Below are positions 1 through 10,563 of a stretch of DNA of 64,000 nt, one piece after another. A model generated the notes under the pieces. It was not told the DNA's origin. It saw only the letters and a program-made list of their open reading frames with translations, and ran no database searches. The stretch is from Cordilura impudica. Lineage: Eukaryota; Arthropoda; Insecta; Diptera; Scathophagidae. The stretch is from the NCBI GenBank assembly GCA_963682025.1, contig OY821520.1, positions 180,486,626 through 180,550,625 on the forward strand, read 5' to 3'. Every line of letters starts with the position of its first letter. Position 1 is the first letter of the stretch. The translations under genes were made by a program, and so were the position numbers.

Positions 1-16
1 TTATCTTAAGGATGAT

Positions 17-355
17 ATGAAAATTGAAGAAATAACACTGATCATGAAGGCACGTAGCAGGATGATATTTCTTAATGGTAATAGATTTTGTGTAGGAGAA
101 GATCAAAAGCAATGTACTTTATGTAACCTTCGAGAAAAGGAAACACTTAAACACTTTCTGGGAATTTGTCGATCTCTTAAGGAATTTAGAATCCGATGTT
201 TCCGCCAACCCTTATTAAATGAAACCGAAATGATATCCATTCTTGATGGCAGCGCAGAAGGTGACTGGTTCAACTTATTAAATTTCTGGAAATCTGCACT
301 GAATACAATAAATAAACATTGTCAATTATTATTATATTTACCTTTTGTTGATTAA
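17..355 (+). pseudogene. LINE (non-LTR retrotransposon) ORF2 C-terminal fragment
   Basis: This open frame encodes about 112 residues with a cysteine/histidine cluster (CTLCNLREKETLKHFLGIC). That pattern is the C-terminal zinc-like motif found after the reverse transcriptase of many insect LINEs. It ends in a natural TAA, followed by an AT-rich stretch with an A-run near 366-376 that could be the 3' tail. The RT core itself is not in the window. A second fragment of the same kind lies at 8487-8852 on the other strand. It sits in the intron upstream of the first HUWE1 exon. The LINE call rests on motif recognition; the clade is not certain (Jockey/CR1-like). Confidence 0.6.
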
Positions 356-504
356 AATTTATATGAAAAAAAAAAATTTGAATTATAGAAAATACCTTTG
401 TAAATTGTAATTAAATTGAATTTTGTCAATAGATTAATAAATAATTTAACCCATAAAAAGAAAGTTGTTATTAAAACTCTTCCTTTCCTTATGCATATGA
501 GTTT

Positions 505-1012
505 TGAATCTCTCCGTGACTGTGCGGGACTTAGCGTGACTATTTTAAAATCAATCTTTGGTCACAACAAGTCTATCGACCAAGTTTCAGGTTGATTGGA
601 TGAGGAGAATTGGGGTTTAAATCACTCCATGACTGTGCATGACTATTCGTGACTGTGCGTGAATATGTCAAAGTTAATCTTTTTTCACAGCAAGTCTATC
701 GACCAAGTTTCAGATTGATCGTATAAGGGGAAATGGGTTTTAAATCACTCCGTGACTGTGCGTGACTATGCGTGACTGTGCGTTAATCTTTTATTCACAG
801 CAAGTGTATGGACAAAGTTTCAGATCGATCGGATGAGGGGAAGTGAGGTTATAATCTCTCCGTGACTGTGCGTGACTATGCGTGACTGTGCGTGACTACC
901 CCAAAATTAATTATAGACAGAACAAGACTACAGGCCAAGTTTCAGATCAATTGGATTAGGGGGAATGGGGTTGCCCCTTGGCAGACAGACAGACAGAGAG
1001 TATGAGTTAAAA
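505..1012. repeat. Minisatellite: four ~110-125 bp units ending in a GTCY-type microsatellite
   Basis: Four imperfect tandem units begin near 511, 621, 747 and 857. Each has a sub-repeat of GTGACTGTGC and GTGACTATGC blocks, then a conserved half (caagtctatcgaccaagttt ... gatcggatgagggga). The array ends in a cagacagacagacagag tract at about 983-1000. The conserved half resembles the pieces that precede GTCY microsatellites in fly DINE-like elements, so this is probably an expanded internal part of such an element. No coding potential is seen. Confidence 0.75.
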
Positions 1013-1531
1013 GCAGTTTAAAAATTAATTCGAATTATGTAATACTGTTGATTATTTATACACTTGCATTTATGTATGTTCCCCGATGTAGGAAATAATT
1101 CAATAATTTTTTAATACACTATAAAAATTTTATATACTATTGCCAAACAAAATAAAATTTAATAAATTTCAAAACATTTACCTGAGAAATATATACATAT
1201 GTGTATATTTTTGTGATAAACACTTAAAATATGTTACACATAATATGATAAAATTATTATGTTTTCTTAATAGACCTGTGAAAAGCTTGAATATATGACT
1301 GATTTCAGTAACCTCACTTGTTTTTTTATTATTAGATAATAGAAAAATTTAAAATACCCTGAAATTTAATATAGTATTTTTATGATTTTAATTTTTCCAT
1401 TTCATGCAAAATAATTTGGTAGTGAAAATTAGTTGTAAGCTAGTAACATAAGTAACAAGAGTCAAAACAGAGTAGTTTATTTTAAGACGTTCCTTGACCA
1501 TAATAAAATTTATTTCATTTTCTACTTTCAG
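1013..1531 (+). other. HUWE1 intron end, no gene seen
   Basis: AT-rich sequence without recognisable coding content. It ends in a pyrimidine-rich tract and an AG (1530-1531) that serves as acceptor for the exon starting at 1532. The coding frame opens directly after this AG with residues conserved in HUWE1 orthologues. Confidence 0.6.
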
Positions 1532-1853
1532 CAAAGGCTATACACGATAATAAACTTTTGGAATGTTATTTTACAAGATCGTTTTACAAACATATACTGG
1601 GAAAACAGGTTAAATATACAGATATGGAGTCACAGGATTATTCATTTTACCAAGGATTGGATTATCTAATGAAACATGATGTGGCATCTTTAGGATATGA
1701 ATTAACATTTTCTACAGAAATGCAAGAATTTGGTGTTACAACAATTCGTGATCTTATACCAGATGGACGAGATATTCTAGTTACGGAAGAAAACAAATTT
1801 GACTATGTACAACAACTGTGTCAACTAAAAATGACTGATTCAATTCGCCAACA
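1532..1853 (+). CDS. HUWE1: HUWE1 HECT-domain exon (N-lobe part)
   Basis: This exon encodes about 107 residues of the HECT ubiquitin-ligase domain of HUWE1. It reads [20 protein letters not shown] and continues with the conserved [19 protein letters not shown] and [11 protein letters not shown] segments, all close to the animal HUWE1 sequence. HUWE1 is a very large E3 ligase that takes ubiquitin from an E2 onto a catalytic cysteine and passes it to substrates such as p53 and Mcl-1 in vertebrates. The 5' edge follows a CAG acceptor in phase 1. The 3' edge is CAACA|gtaaat, phase 2, which joins to the next exon to restore a CAA codon. There are no stops or frameshifts. The rest of the protein lies upstream of the window. 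Confidence 0.96.
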
Positions 1854-1906
1854 GTAAATTACATTTATATTCTTTAAGTACAAAAATAATTCTTGTGTAT
1901 TTTTAG
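1854..1906 (+). other. HUWE1: 53 bp HUWE1 intron, phase 2
   Basis: The donor is gtaaat and the acceptor is tttttag. The length is typical of short fly introns. Removing it joins CA and A into a glutamine codon and keeps the conserved residues [13 protein letters not shown] in frame, so the boundaries are well supported. Confidence 0.93.
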
Positions 1907-2072
1907 ATTGGATGCGTTTTTAGAGGGATTTTACGACATAATTCCTAAGCATTTAATTTCCATTTTCAATGAGCAGGAACTGGAACTTTTAATATCAGGT
2001 TTACCGGATATCGATATTGAAGATCTTAAATCAAATACTGAATATCATAAATACTCCCCAAAATCTTTGCAG
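1907..2072 (+). CDS. HUWE1: HUWE1 HECT-domain exon (N-lobe to hinge)
   Basis: This 166 bp exon encodes [20 protein letters not shown], then the [20 protein letters not shown] segment and SNTEYHKY, which are hallmark HECT residues just before the C-lobe. It starts in phase 2 after a 53 bp intron and ends after a whole codon (CTTTGCAG|gtaata, phase 0). The match to known HUWE1 proteins continues at 50686, where the next coding residues are [11 protein letters not shown]. The frame is open throughout. Confidence 0.96.
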
Positions 2073-3427
2073 GTAATATTTATAAAAATTATAGAAATAA
2101 ATTTGTTTAGCAGAATGTTACTTTTTACAATTGACTGACTATGTCGACGACGGTTTCTCGTGAATTTTTTTTTTCCATAAATTCTTCTAGATTTTTCCAA
2201 TAACAATGAACGCATTTAATATAAGACTATTTTAGGGATTGTAAGTCATTTAAAAAGTGACTTAAATTAAATATAAAATAAATGATTCAAACGTATGAAA
2301 TTCATATGTTCATACAAATTAATAAATTTATTATTTATTTAATTAGGATAAAATACATGCATACACACAAACATAAAAAGAATTGATCTAAACAGTTATA
2401 TAAAACACGAAATAAAAAGTATTTTTGTTTAAGTTAATAATCTAATCTATCCAATAGATATAACTTTTGCATTCCAGACTTTTAAGTTCGTACAACATAC
2501 CACTCGGACGGTTATGGTGTGATTGTGTATCTCAATATATTGGCATACTAATACTAGACAAAAGTCATCGTGCAGAATTTGCCATTTTGCCATTTTGCCC
2601 CTATAAACGATCATCTTTTCAGTAATATAAAAACTATATTCACACAACTCCTACGTTCTATTGTGAGGGGATTATAGAAGAATGCGTTAAAGTCTGAAAA
2701 CGCTCAGTTTCTTTGTTCAACACTTTCCGATATCTACGAAATCCTCTTGTTATTGGGTTGACGTTGACGATTGTTAAAAAATACTTTTTCCGTATACGAT
2801 TTTATAATTTTTCTAACATTAAGAAATAACACAGCCTTTTATTTTGTGCAATAAAGTTGTAGGAAAAATGAACAAAAATATGAGTGAAAGTATAGAGTTC
2901 AAGAGGCGTTAATTTATTAAGTGCTCAACGTTAGGTTTGTAAATAAAGCAAATATTTTTATTTTCAACAAATGTTTTATTCCAGCTTTGCTAGAGCAAAT
3001 ATATTTGTGCTCTTTAGGTTTGTATAGAAAATTGTATTTTTTAATGCTTACATAGGAATTCCGCATAAGGTGGAAAGTATAGCAACGGACAGAACATCTT
3101 TAGTAGGATTTATAAGTTTAACACAACGATCATTGTACAATACCAAAAGGGTTGGCTGTTACAGTGGATGTTATAGCAGCTTGACTGGGAACATCTACAT
3201 AGCTTTTGCTACTGTAATCACAACATTGTTGATCGTTTTATTATTTTGTGTGTAATATGATCTTTTTTACATTTTGATAGTCAAAAATGTTCTTGTGGGT
3301 AATAACGAATTTGATTCATGCTACAACTCCCTTCTACGAAAGAATGGTCATACATTTTTAATGCTATGATCATTCGTTTACAATTGTTTTCAAATTTCTT
3401 AATGATACTGACTTATATATGAAATCA
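2073..3427. other. Intronic DNA, no gene recognised
   Basis: AT-rich DNA. One open stretch at 3070-3255 could encode about 61 residues ending in a hydrophobic run (ATVITTLLIVLLFCV), but it lacks an ATG of its own family context and I do not recognise it. No repeat edges were found here. Confidence 0.4.
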
Positions 3428-4720
3428 TTATTCTACAACATTCATATTTTTAAATCTATTCTTATGAATTAATTGTTCTTTACTTGTTCTTATATCTATT
3501 ATATTAACATTATTTCTTAATAGTATTTCTGTAATTTTAAATGATCCTATATATTTACCTTCTAATTTATGACCTGTTTCCCTACTAAGCAAAACTAAGT
3601 CTATGTTAAAGTTCAAATCTTAAGTATGTTTATCATAATTAGTTTTTTGTCTTAACTTATTTTTATCTAATAATAGTTGGGCCCTCTTATGTACTACTTC
3701 TAACCTAAATTTTGCTTATTTGGAATAATCTTCTAAGCTTCGCAAAGCTTCGATTTCATGGTATTAAAAGAGTACGTGAAGTACTTAAGCCATTTGTCCC
3801 AATCGCTTTTGTCAACCGATATATAAGATCTAATGTATTCAGTGAACGTTCTATGACTTCTTCCGATTGTTGCGAGCGTCTGATGACGAATGAAATTAGG
3901 TAAGAATGAAATTTTAAAATATGTGTTTTGCGACTGCTCTCGCACTTCTATCACTAATTGCTACACCAACAAGATATTTTGTCAAGTCACATATTATCGT
4001 GACTGCATATTCGTTTCCGTTATTCGATTTTGGAAACGGGCTAATGGTATTCACAATTACTGTACTGAATGGCCTTGTTGGTGTCGTCGTTAATGTCACT
4101 AGACTTTCAAATGGTTCGTTATTTTAGCTGTCTGCCATTTGTAGCAATTTTTTACATGTTTAGTTATGTCTTCTGTCATATATTTCCAGTAGTCATACCG
4201 TGTTATTTTCTCAATTGTTCTGTATATTCCACAACTTACTCCTTCCAATGGATTGTCGTGGTACCTTTCCATAATGTCCTGAACAGTAACAGTTTTATTA
4301 TCAGTTCGGGTCATCTTATTTAGTAGCGCTACTTTTATTTCATTTAATTTATTATTGCCCCTTTCTTTAAATTCATTAATCGAGATAAATTCGAAAATTT
4401 TCTCACTAGGTGCCACTTGTAATTTTTCAGTGTTATGTTTACCGGCCACTTCTTCGAACCTTGGAAAAAATTGTCCTAAGTCAAGCTTCCCATTAATAAA
4501 CAAATCATTGATTTGTATATATGTTATAATAGATTTTTCTCGTTTGATGTAAAATCTTGCGGTGGTAATCTTTAATTTATAGTATTTTCTGACGTCAGTG
4601 TTATTTATAGGTACACATATGTTGGGCTTTTTATATTCATTCTCTTCATGGTGTTTATTCATCGAACTCGTCGTGACTTGCAGTACACTATTTGTGCTTT
4701 CATTCATTTGTTTTAATCTA
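3428..4720 (-). pseudogene. mdg1/412-like Ty3/Gypsy pol remnant (integrase)
   Basis: Three minus-strand blocks carry the C-terminal part of an LTR-retrotransposon Pol. The first (4707-4099) holds the HHCC-type zinc-binding region around YHDNPLEG and ITKHVKNCYKWQTAK. The second (4099-3914) opens the integrase core with STVIVNTISPFPKSNNGNEY and CDLTKYLVG. The third (3954-3733) holds the DKSDWDKWLKYFTYSFNT segment, and 3616-3428 holds a C-terminal KLEGKYIGSFKITEIL segment. Frame changes between blocks and a gap in the core show it is dead. The related element at 44.0-48.0 kb lies on the + strand. No LTRs were found for this copy. Confidence 0.75.
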
Positions 4721-5091
4721 TAAAGCGTTTGCTACATAATTGTCTTTTCCTGTTTATGTATCTAATCTTCGGGTTTGCTGAATTATAATGTTCGGGTTTG
4801 CTGAATTATTTTCATCCGTAATTGTCGGTCTGGCACTGTTTACACGTCGACCTTTATTTTCACAATTATTGTTATTAAAATTACTGTTGTGCTTCCATTA
4901 TTTTGTCTATTTCCATCATGAATGGTTTCGCCATAATTGCGGAAAGCAATGGTATTTATTAAAGGGTCTTTGCCTGTAGTGCAGAATAGTATTCTGCTAA
5001 CTGGTGGCCTCGGTACAGCTAATGCTGATTGCTAAACTGACCTGCCTCCATGATAAGTTCTAATGCCCTGTTTAAAAATCTGTTACGCTTA

Positions 5092-5511
5092 AGGCCAATT
5101 TACATGATACCATTCAGTCGTATGATTTTTCGAAATAAAAATCCGATGAAATTCATCGGACTGGCATAAAGTCGTACCGACATTATTTCTGCATACTTAG
5201 GCCATTTACACATCAAGTCTTATGAAAACAGCTGTTTAGAATAACAAGCAAATTTATTTTGAAATCTATATTTTATTTCCACTTTCTTTGTTCTTGTTTA
5301 AATTTTTTTTCTTTTTAATATTACAAAAAAAACTCTGGTTCGATAAAATGGCAAGTTTTTAGAAATGTTTCTAAAACCATCGGACTTCGATAATAAAATC
5401 CTACAGACTGTCAATTTCAGAACATAAGCTTTTTACATGATACGACTTTTTCATAACACTCGACTTTCTGACAGGTCGTATTACAAAGTGTGATAGTGTA
5501 AACTGGCCTTT
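5092..5511. mobile_element. Non-autonomous element with ~20 bp terminal inverted repeats
   Basis: The left end reads ttaaggccaatttacatgat. The reverse complement of the right end reads taaaggccagtttacacta. The two agree over about 20 bases with few mismatches. The interior (~420 bp) contains shorter inverted pieces such as the gtcgtac/gtcgtat and cggacttcg blocks and has no ORF. This is the form of a MITE. The superfamily cannot be set because the duplicated target bases are ambiguous. Confidence 0.55.
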
Positions 5512-5621
5512 AGTGACATTTTTGCCTGAGTTACTGGAATGAAAACTAATAACATTAGCTTTGATTTTCTATTTTGGACATTTTGTAAAGTTATATCAAA
5601 CTAAAAATTAAAAATTACTAA

Positions 5622-7492
5622 TCTATATATATAAAATTGAATGTGTGTTTGTTTATTTGTTTGTTTGTTTGTTTGTGTGTACCTTATAGGAGACCAAACC
5701 TCTGGACCGATCTTCCTGAAATTTTTACAGCATTTAACTGGAACTCTGGCATGATTAATAGGGTACTTTTTTTTTGACCACGCCCACTTTTACGCCCACT
5801 TTTTTAAAATTATGTAATTGCTCCCATATAGTTTTTAACAAATTTACTTCAAATTGTATACACATTATACTCCAGGCGAGGTAGAAATAAACATTTCTTA
5901 CGCCACGCCCCCTTTCACGCCCCTTTTCACGCCAAATTTTGTTTGAAAGTTTTAAACTTTTTTTTCTCTGTACAAATTTGTTCCTTCCAACGGATTTTTT
6001 TATTTGGTAGTATATTGCTCTTAATACTGTTAACGTCGCCATATAACTATGAACCACGCCCATTTCACCGCCCCCTTTTTTTTTTACTTATACCACTAAC
6101 AATGTTTGCTATACAAAATAATTTTTTTGTAATATGTATTTATCTAAAGTTTTATACACTTTTTATCTACAGGTAAGGTAGCCATACATTTTTTTATTAC
6201 CAAGTCCCCCTTTTTCGCCCCACTTTACCTTAAATCATAATTAATCTGCTTTCAATCTATCTATATATATAAAAATGAATGTGTGTTTGTTTGTGCTTTA
6301 TAGGAGGCCAAACCAAAGAACCGATCTTGCTGAAATTTTCAGAGCGTGTTACTGTGACTCTGGAAGGAATAATATGCTATATAAATTTTTGATTGGACAA
6401 AGGGGCGGTGCCACGCCCATATAACCCAAAATTTGAAAAAGTCATATCACGGGAATTTTTTACCTACAGCAGTCATATTTGGTACATATGGTATTAGCAT
6501 GAATAGAAATACATACAAGAAGAAAAGTGGGCGGGACCACGCCCCTTTTTAGAAAAATAAAAAATCGTAATATCTTCTAAACTACTGGGAGGATCGTCAT
6601 GAAATTTTCACAAAAGGATATTTTTGCGAAATAATAAGACCTTAGCTATATAAAGTTGTTAGTGAGCAAAGGGGCGTGGCGTATATATAAAAACGTTGAT
6701 GCATTTGATTGTAACGAATGATCTCCGGAACCATAAGAGCTGTCGAGGTAGGATTTCCAGCATAGGTTCGGTTCGAGCTCTTCTGTGTTTTTTTTTTAGT
6801 TTTAACCCTCTAGCTGGCGTTGGGGTCAAGTTAAAAACAAAAATTTTTACTTTCAGCGCGATTTGACTGCAATTCAGAATGAACGTATGTTTCGTCATAA
6901 GAAATTTTTGTATGTATAAATGGACCCGATAGGTGGCGCTGGGTAAAGTTATTTCGAATATTCTTATTTATGGTGTGATTTTAATGAAACTAAGAATGTA
7001 CACATATGTATGTTAGAAACATTTTTTTATTGGACCCAGTAGATGGCGCTGTCGTTCGAAAAATAATGAGTTGTCAAATTTATATAAATTTTAATAAATA
7101 AACTCACAAACGTTTTTATATATAAATATTCTAACGAAAAAGAAGGAAAAAGCCGCTACATTATTGCATGGTGGCCGCACAGCTCATTCAGCACTCAAAT
7201 CACCGTTAAACGTACAAAAAAATGAGAATGCCGTCTGTAATATCAAAAAACATTCCGGTATGGCAAAAGTTCTGCAAAAATGCAGTATTTTTATTTGGGA
7301 TGAATGTACCATGGCTCACAAACATTGTGATTTGATTTGATAAAAGATTTGAAAGGCAATGAAAGATTTTTTGGTGAAGCTCTCATTTTATTATCTGGAG
7401 ATCTTCGTCACACATTTTATATAGGTATATACAGATTCTAACTAAAATAAAAATTCATTGAGGGCAAAACAACGTTTGCCGGGTCCAGCTAG
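5622..7492 (+). mobile_element. Helitron, decayed, with two 5'-type ends
   Basis: Helitron features are visible. A 5' end tctatatatataaaattgaa follows an A at 5622. A second near-identical 5' end lies at 6260 (tctatatatataaaaatgaa), also after an A. The right end is ccgggtccagctag at 7492, followed by T. This gives the 5'-TC...CTAG-3' signature between A and T. A helicase remnant lies next to the 3' end. Three degenerate copies of a TGGACCC..TAG.TGGCGCTG motif lie near 6797, 6921 and 7032. The two 5' ends suggest one Helitron inserted into another, or an internal duplication. A GTTT microsatellite follows the first 5' end. Confidence 0.8.
7150..7425 (+). pseudogene. Helitron Rep/helicase (Pif1-like) remnant
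   Basis: Translation gives GGRTAHSALKSPLN, then CNIKKHSGMAKVLQKCSIF, the Walker B-like IWDECTMAHKH, and after a short disruption FFGEALILLSGDLR. This is the order of motifs in the Pif1-type helicase that Helitrons encode (the usual motif III is LLSGDFRQT). The Walker A region and the Rep nuclease are missing, and stops break the frame. In an active Helitron this enzyme unwinds DNA during rolling-circle transposition. Confidence 0.8.
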
Positions 7493-7880
7493 TTTGTACA
7501 TAAAAAAATATTAAAAATTAATTTCAAATATTATTCCTACTTATATTAAATTAAAAATTAAAATTATTAAAAATTAATCTTAAATATCATTCATTAATTT
7601 TGACTACTATTCATTACCTGTAATATGTAAAAAAATATCAATTTGTATAAAAAATTAATTTAAAAAAATTTTTGTTGTAATATTACAACGAAGTAAACTA
7701 AAATTGTATCCTATTATTATATCCTATCTTTGAATTTAATTAAAAATACTCAATTTGCCGAAAGTAAATAAAAGCTATACGAGCTGTTTTTATTCTACCA
7801 AAATACTGTTTTTATGTATGTATGTATGTATGTACATATGTATGTAATTTTTTATTCAGTATAAAATATATAAATAAAAA
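7493..7880. other. AT-rich spacer, no gene seen
   Basis: Low-complexity A/T sequence with a TATG microsatellite at about 7814-7844. It contains no coding signal. Confidence 0.5.
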
Positions 7881-8411
7881 ACAAGTAAGAAAATTATAGT
7901 CGGTCTAGACCGACTATATGATACCCTATACCATGGTTTAGAGACCCTATCTTTCGGTCCAACTACTTCGATATAGAAAATAAGCATAAACAAAATTTGA
8001 GTGCGATTTTTATTAATTTTTTTGGCTGCAGATATGAAAAAGTTCATATCGGATGCTATATCTATAAAGGGACTAGGTCCAAAAATGGACCGATCCTGAT
8101 CATGTTTGGTAAAGTCTCTTGTATTTTGCAAAAATATGTACAAACAAAATTTGAGGAGAATCAGTGCAATATTTTTGTTTTTTAATAGATTTAACTAAAG
8201 ATCGGGAAGCAGCTCTATATGGGGTCAAAGAGATCATTTTTGGACTACTCATTATTGGATGTAATGAACGTAATGGATGTAAATCAACTCAGAAAGTGAT
8301 TCTGATTCGATCGGTATAATTAAAGATGGGTCTAGGTCAAATATTTTTGGTTGTTACAAACAGCAGCACAAAGTCATTATACCCAAACCACATAGTGGTA
8401 TAGGGTATAAT
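7881..8411 (+). mobile_element. DINE-1-like interspersed element, copy A (internally deleted)
   Basis: The copy starts acaagtaagaaaattatagt with the palindrome tcggtctagaccga, then ataccctataccatgg. It ends ccacatagtggtatagggta. It matches the fuller copy at 20293-21096 at both ends but lacks the GTCC/GACG microsatellite block. The short inverted motif ataccctatacca occurs near both ends, and there is no ORF. The layout (conserved blocks, GTCY microsatellite, 3' hairpin) is like fly DINE-1/mini-me elements. Confidence 0.7.
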
Positions 8412-8486
8412 AAAAAGTAAATAATAACATTGACTTATAGTCGTCTGTTATAAATTCAGAAATTTACAAGTTGTGCTTAAAATTAT

Positions 8487-9320
8487 TCAAACAAATTCTT
8501 CTATAATAAGATTTCTATAATTTAAAGCATTAGTAACAAATTTATAAAGCTTATTCCATTCGTTCGGCACTTCTCCATTTAAAATATTTCTAAACTCCCT
8601 GAGTACCGGACATTTTGCCATAAAATGCAGAAGCGTTTCATCTTCACCCGTATTGCATAAACTACATGTTTTGTTTTCATTGCAATTAAAATTGTTTGCT
8701 TTCAATGGAAGGATATCGCATCTGGTTATAAATATTATTGTGATTTGTTGTTGTGTTAAAGTGTTTTCAATATAGTTTACTCCATTACTACTTTTCAGTG
8801 CTTTTTCCTTCATATGCAATATATTTTTAAACTTCATTTGTTGTAACAACATGCTTCCTCTGTACCGCCATTCTTGTGATGAAATGTCATCAAACCGTAT
8901 ATCATATTCTCTTCACAATTCATTCATCTGTCTAGCCCAAAAAATTTTATTTCTTAAGATTATCACCGATAACTTATGAGGCAGCCTGTTTGTCTTATAT
9001 TGGCAAATACTTTTAAAAATATAATCCATGTGCAGATTCAAAGTATAAATATAGCTGACTTCTTCATTCGTTTCCAAAATTAAAGTATAATTGGGTGGGG
9101 GGGGGGGGGGGTTAACTCTGGTAATTTAAGAATTCTTTTTATAAAATACCGTTGTAATTTATCCACTTCATCAAATAACCAACATCCCCATACTTGAGCA
9201 GCATACGTTTGTATAGATCGACACACAAATTGAAAAAGTTTCCATTTAGATGCAAGTGTTATATTTGGTTTATTAAGGAAACTTGCCCTGTTTTTATTTA
9301 GTGTTGTCATATCGTAAATT
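8487..9320 (-). pseudogene. LINE reverse transcriptase C-terminal remnant
   Basis: The upstream block (9310-9080) encodes FVCRSIQTYAAQVWGCWLFD and DKLQRYFIKRILKLPE, the conserved thumb-side region after the LINE RT core. The downstream block (8852-8487) encodes CSLCNTGEDETLLHFMAKCP, the C-terminal Cys/His motif. A poly-G tract at about 9098-9110 (poly-C on this strand) separates the two frames. The RT catalytic part is missing. The same family is represented at 17-355. Confidence 0.7.
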
Positions 9321-9424
9321 TACTTTGATCGTTGCCGTTGTCGTTATTCGTTATCGTGGTTATATAAATAATAATATAATAATAAACATCTTCACAATTA
9401 AATAATATTATATCGTGTTCCAAA

Positions 9425-9990
9425 CCTAACTGCAGAACTACTTCTGATAAGGATCCAATGGTCAACTGTTGGCTTTGTAAAGTAGTTTATCATACCAAAT
9501 GCGTTGAATTAATTGCTCGTACTCCTGATAATTTACGGGAATATAAATCCTAATTTTTGGCCACAGAAACCTATAATTCGCGAGCATATTTAGAAAGAAA
9601 ATGCTTCGTCTAATGCCGTTCAATTATCTCCTCGTTTGGTTGATTTGTCAAAAAACTAAATATCTTACCATCTGTCTATAGTGTATCAGAATGTTAGAGG
9701 GATAAAACCTAAATTATCTACACTATTTGTGTATTTGACTTTAATCGACTTCAATTACCATATTATTGTGTTTACTGAAACCTGGCTGAATAAAAATATT
9801 CATAACTCTGAAATTCTTGGTGATAAGTTCCTGTTGATATAACTAAAAAACTGAACAAATTATAGACTCTTTTACAACTGATATTGAATTTGTTGCAATA
9901 AAAATCATTATTCATCGCATGTTCGTACATTCCTCCTGATGATGATAATGTTTACATTAAACATATCTCCGCTATGAAAAAATCTTTTTT
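9425..9990 (+). pseudogene. LINE ORF1 zinc-finger and endonuclease remnant
   Basis: From about 9455 the frame reads DPMVNCWLCKVVYHTKCVEL, a PHD-like C-x2-C...H-x2-C finger found in ORF1 of some insect LINEs. From 9676 it reads VYQNVRGIKPKLSTL and IIVFTETWLNKNIHNSEIL, the opening motifs of an apurinic-type endonuclease. YIPPDDDNVYI follows in another frame near 9928. Stops and a large deletion make it inactive. It lies head to head with the RT fragment at 8487-9320. Confidence 0.7.
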
Positions 9991-10312
9991 TTCTTTTGTA
10001 ATAAATCTTTATTTGCAATCTATTTAACAATAATAAAGAAGTTAGTTAAAAAATTAATAATTACATAAGTTTTAATCTCCACTAAGGTTAAAACGTTCAT
10101 AAATACGTACAAAATGTATTAATGTAACTCATACAAAACTTTATCTATTTCTATAAATTAATATGAACTTACATGTTTTACTGTTATGTATTTACACATT
10201 TACAATTATTATTGTCTAAAAGGTAGATTTTAAATATGGTGTTTTTTAAGTCTGATTACCTCTTGACTGTCATCAAGTAGACTAATAGCGAGTGGGTTTG
10301 TGTGATTACTCA
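9991..10312. other. AT-rich spacer before the Harbinger element
   Basis: No coding signal or repeat edge is recognised. It ends with the TCA at 10310-10312 that is repeated on the far side of the Harbinger element. Confidence 0.5.
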
Positions 10313-10563
10313 CAGCCGTATTCATAAGAAAAGGTTAGTATAGATTTAACATACGTGTTATTCATAATACATTTGCCATACGTTCATTAAGTTCATGCTA
10401 ACGAACTTCTAAACCATTGCTAACAATAGAGAAACATCTGTTTTCTGTCAAAGTGAACAATTTGGAAAATATTATAAAACAATTTTGTGCACGAATTTTT
10501 TTTTAATGGAGACATAAAATAATTTAGACTCATTATACTTTTTAAGATATAGAGCCCGTAAAA

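Noticed and set aside
2072..2138. HUWE1 coding sequence continuing past 2072
   Set aside because: The residues after LQ ([14 protein letters not shown]) do not match HUWE1 and a gtaata donor lies exactly at the point where conservation stops.
3070..3255. Small membrane protein gene
   Set aside because: Only one hydrophobic run, no convincing ATG, no known family and no transcript evidence.
7856..8143. Protein gene in the DINE-like repeat (also 20361-20558, 20787-20969, 36278-36475)
   Set aside because: The same frames recur in several copies with stops at different places and on both strands; the sequence is conserved as DNA, not as protein.
9098..9110. Poly-G tract as a regulatory G-quadruplex
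   Set aside because: A single run of about 13 G in a decayed LINE; homopolymer slippage is the simpler explanation.
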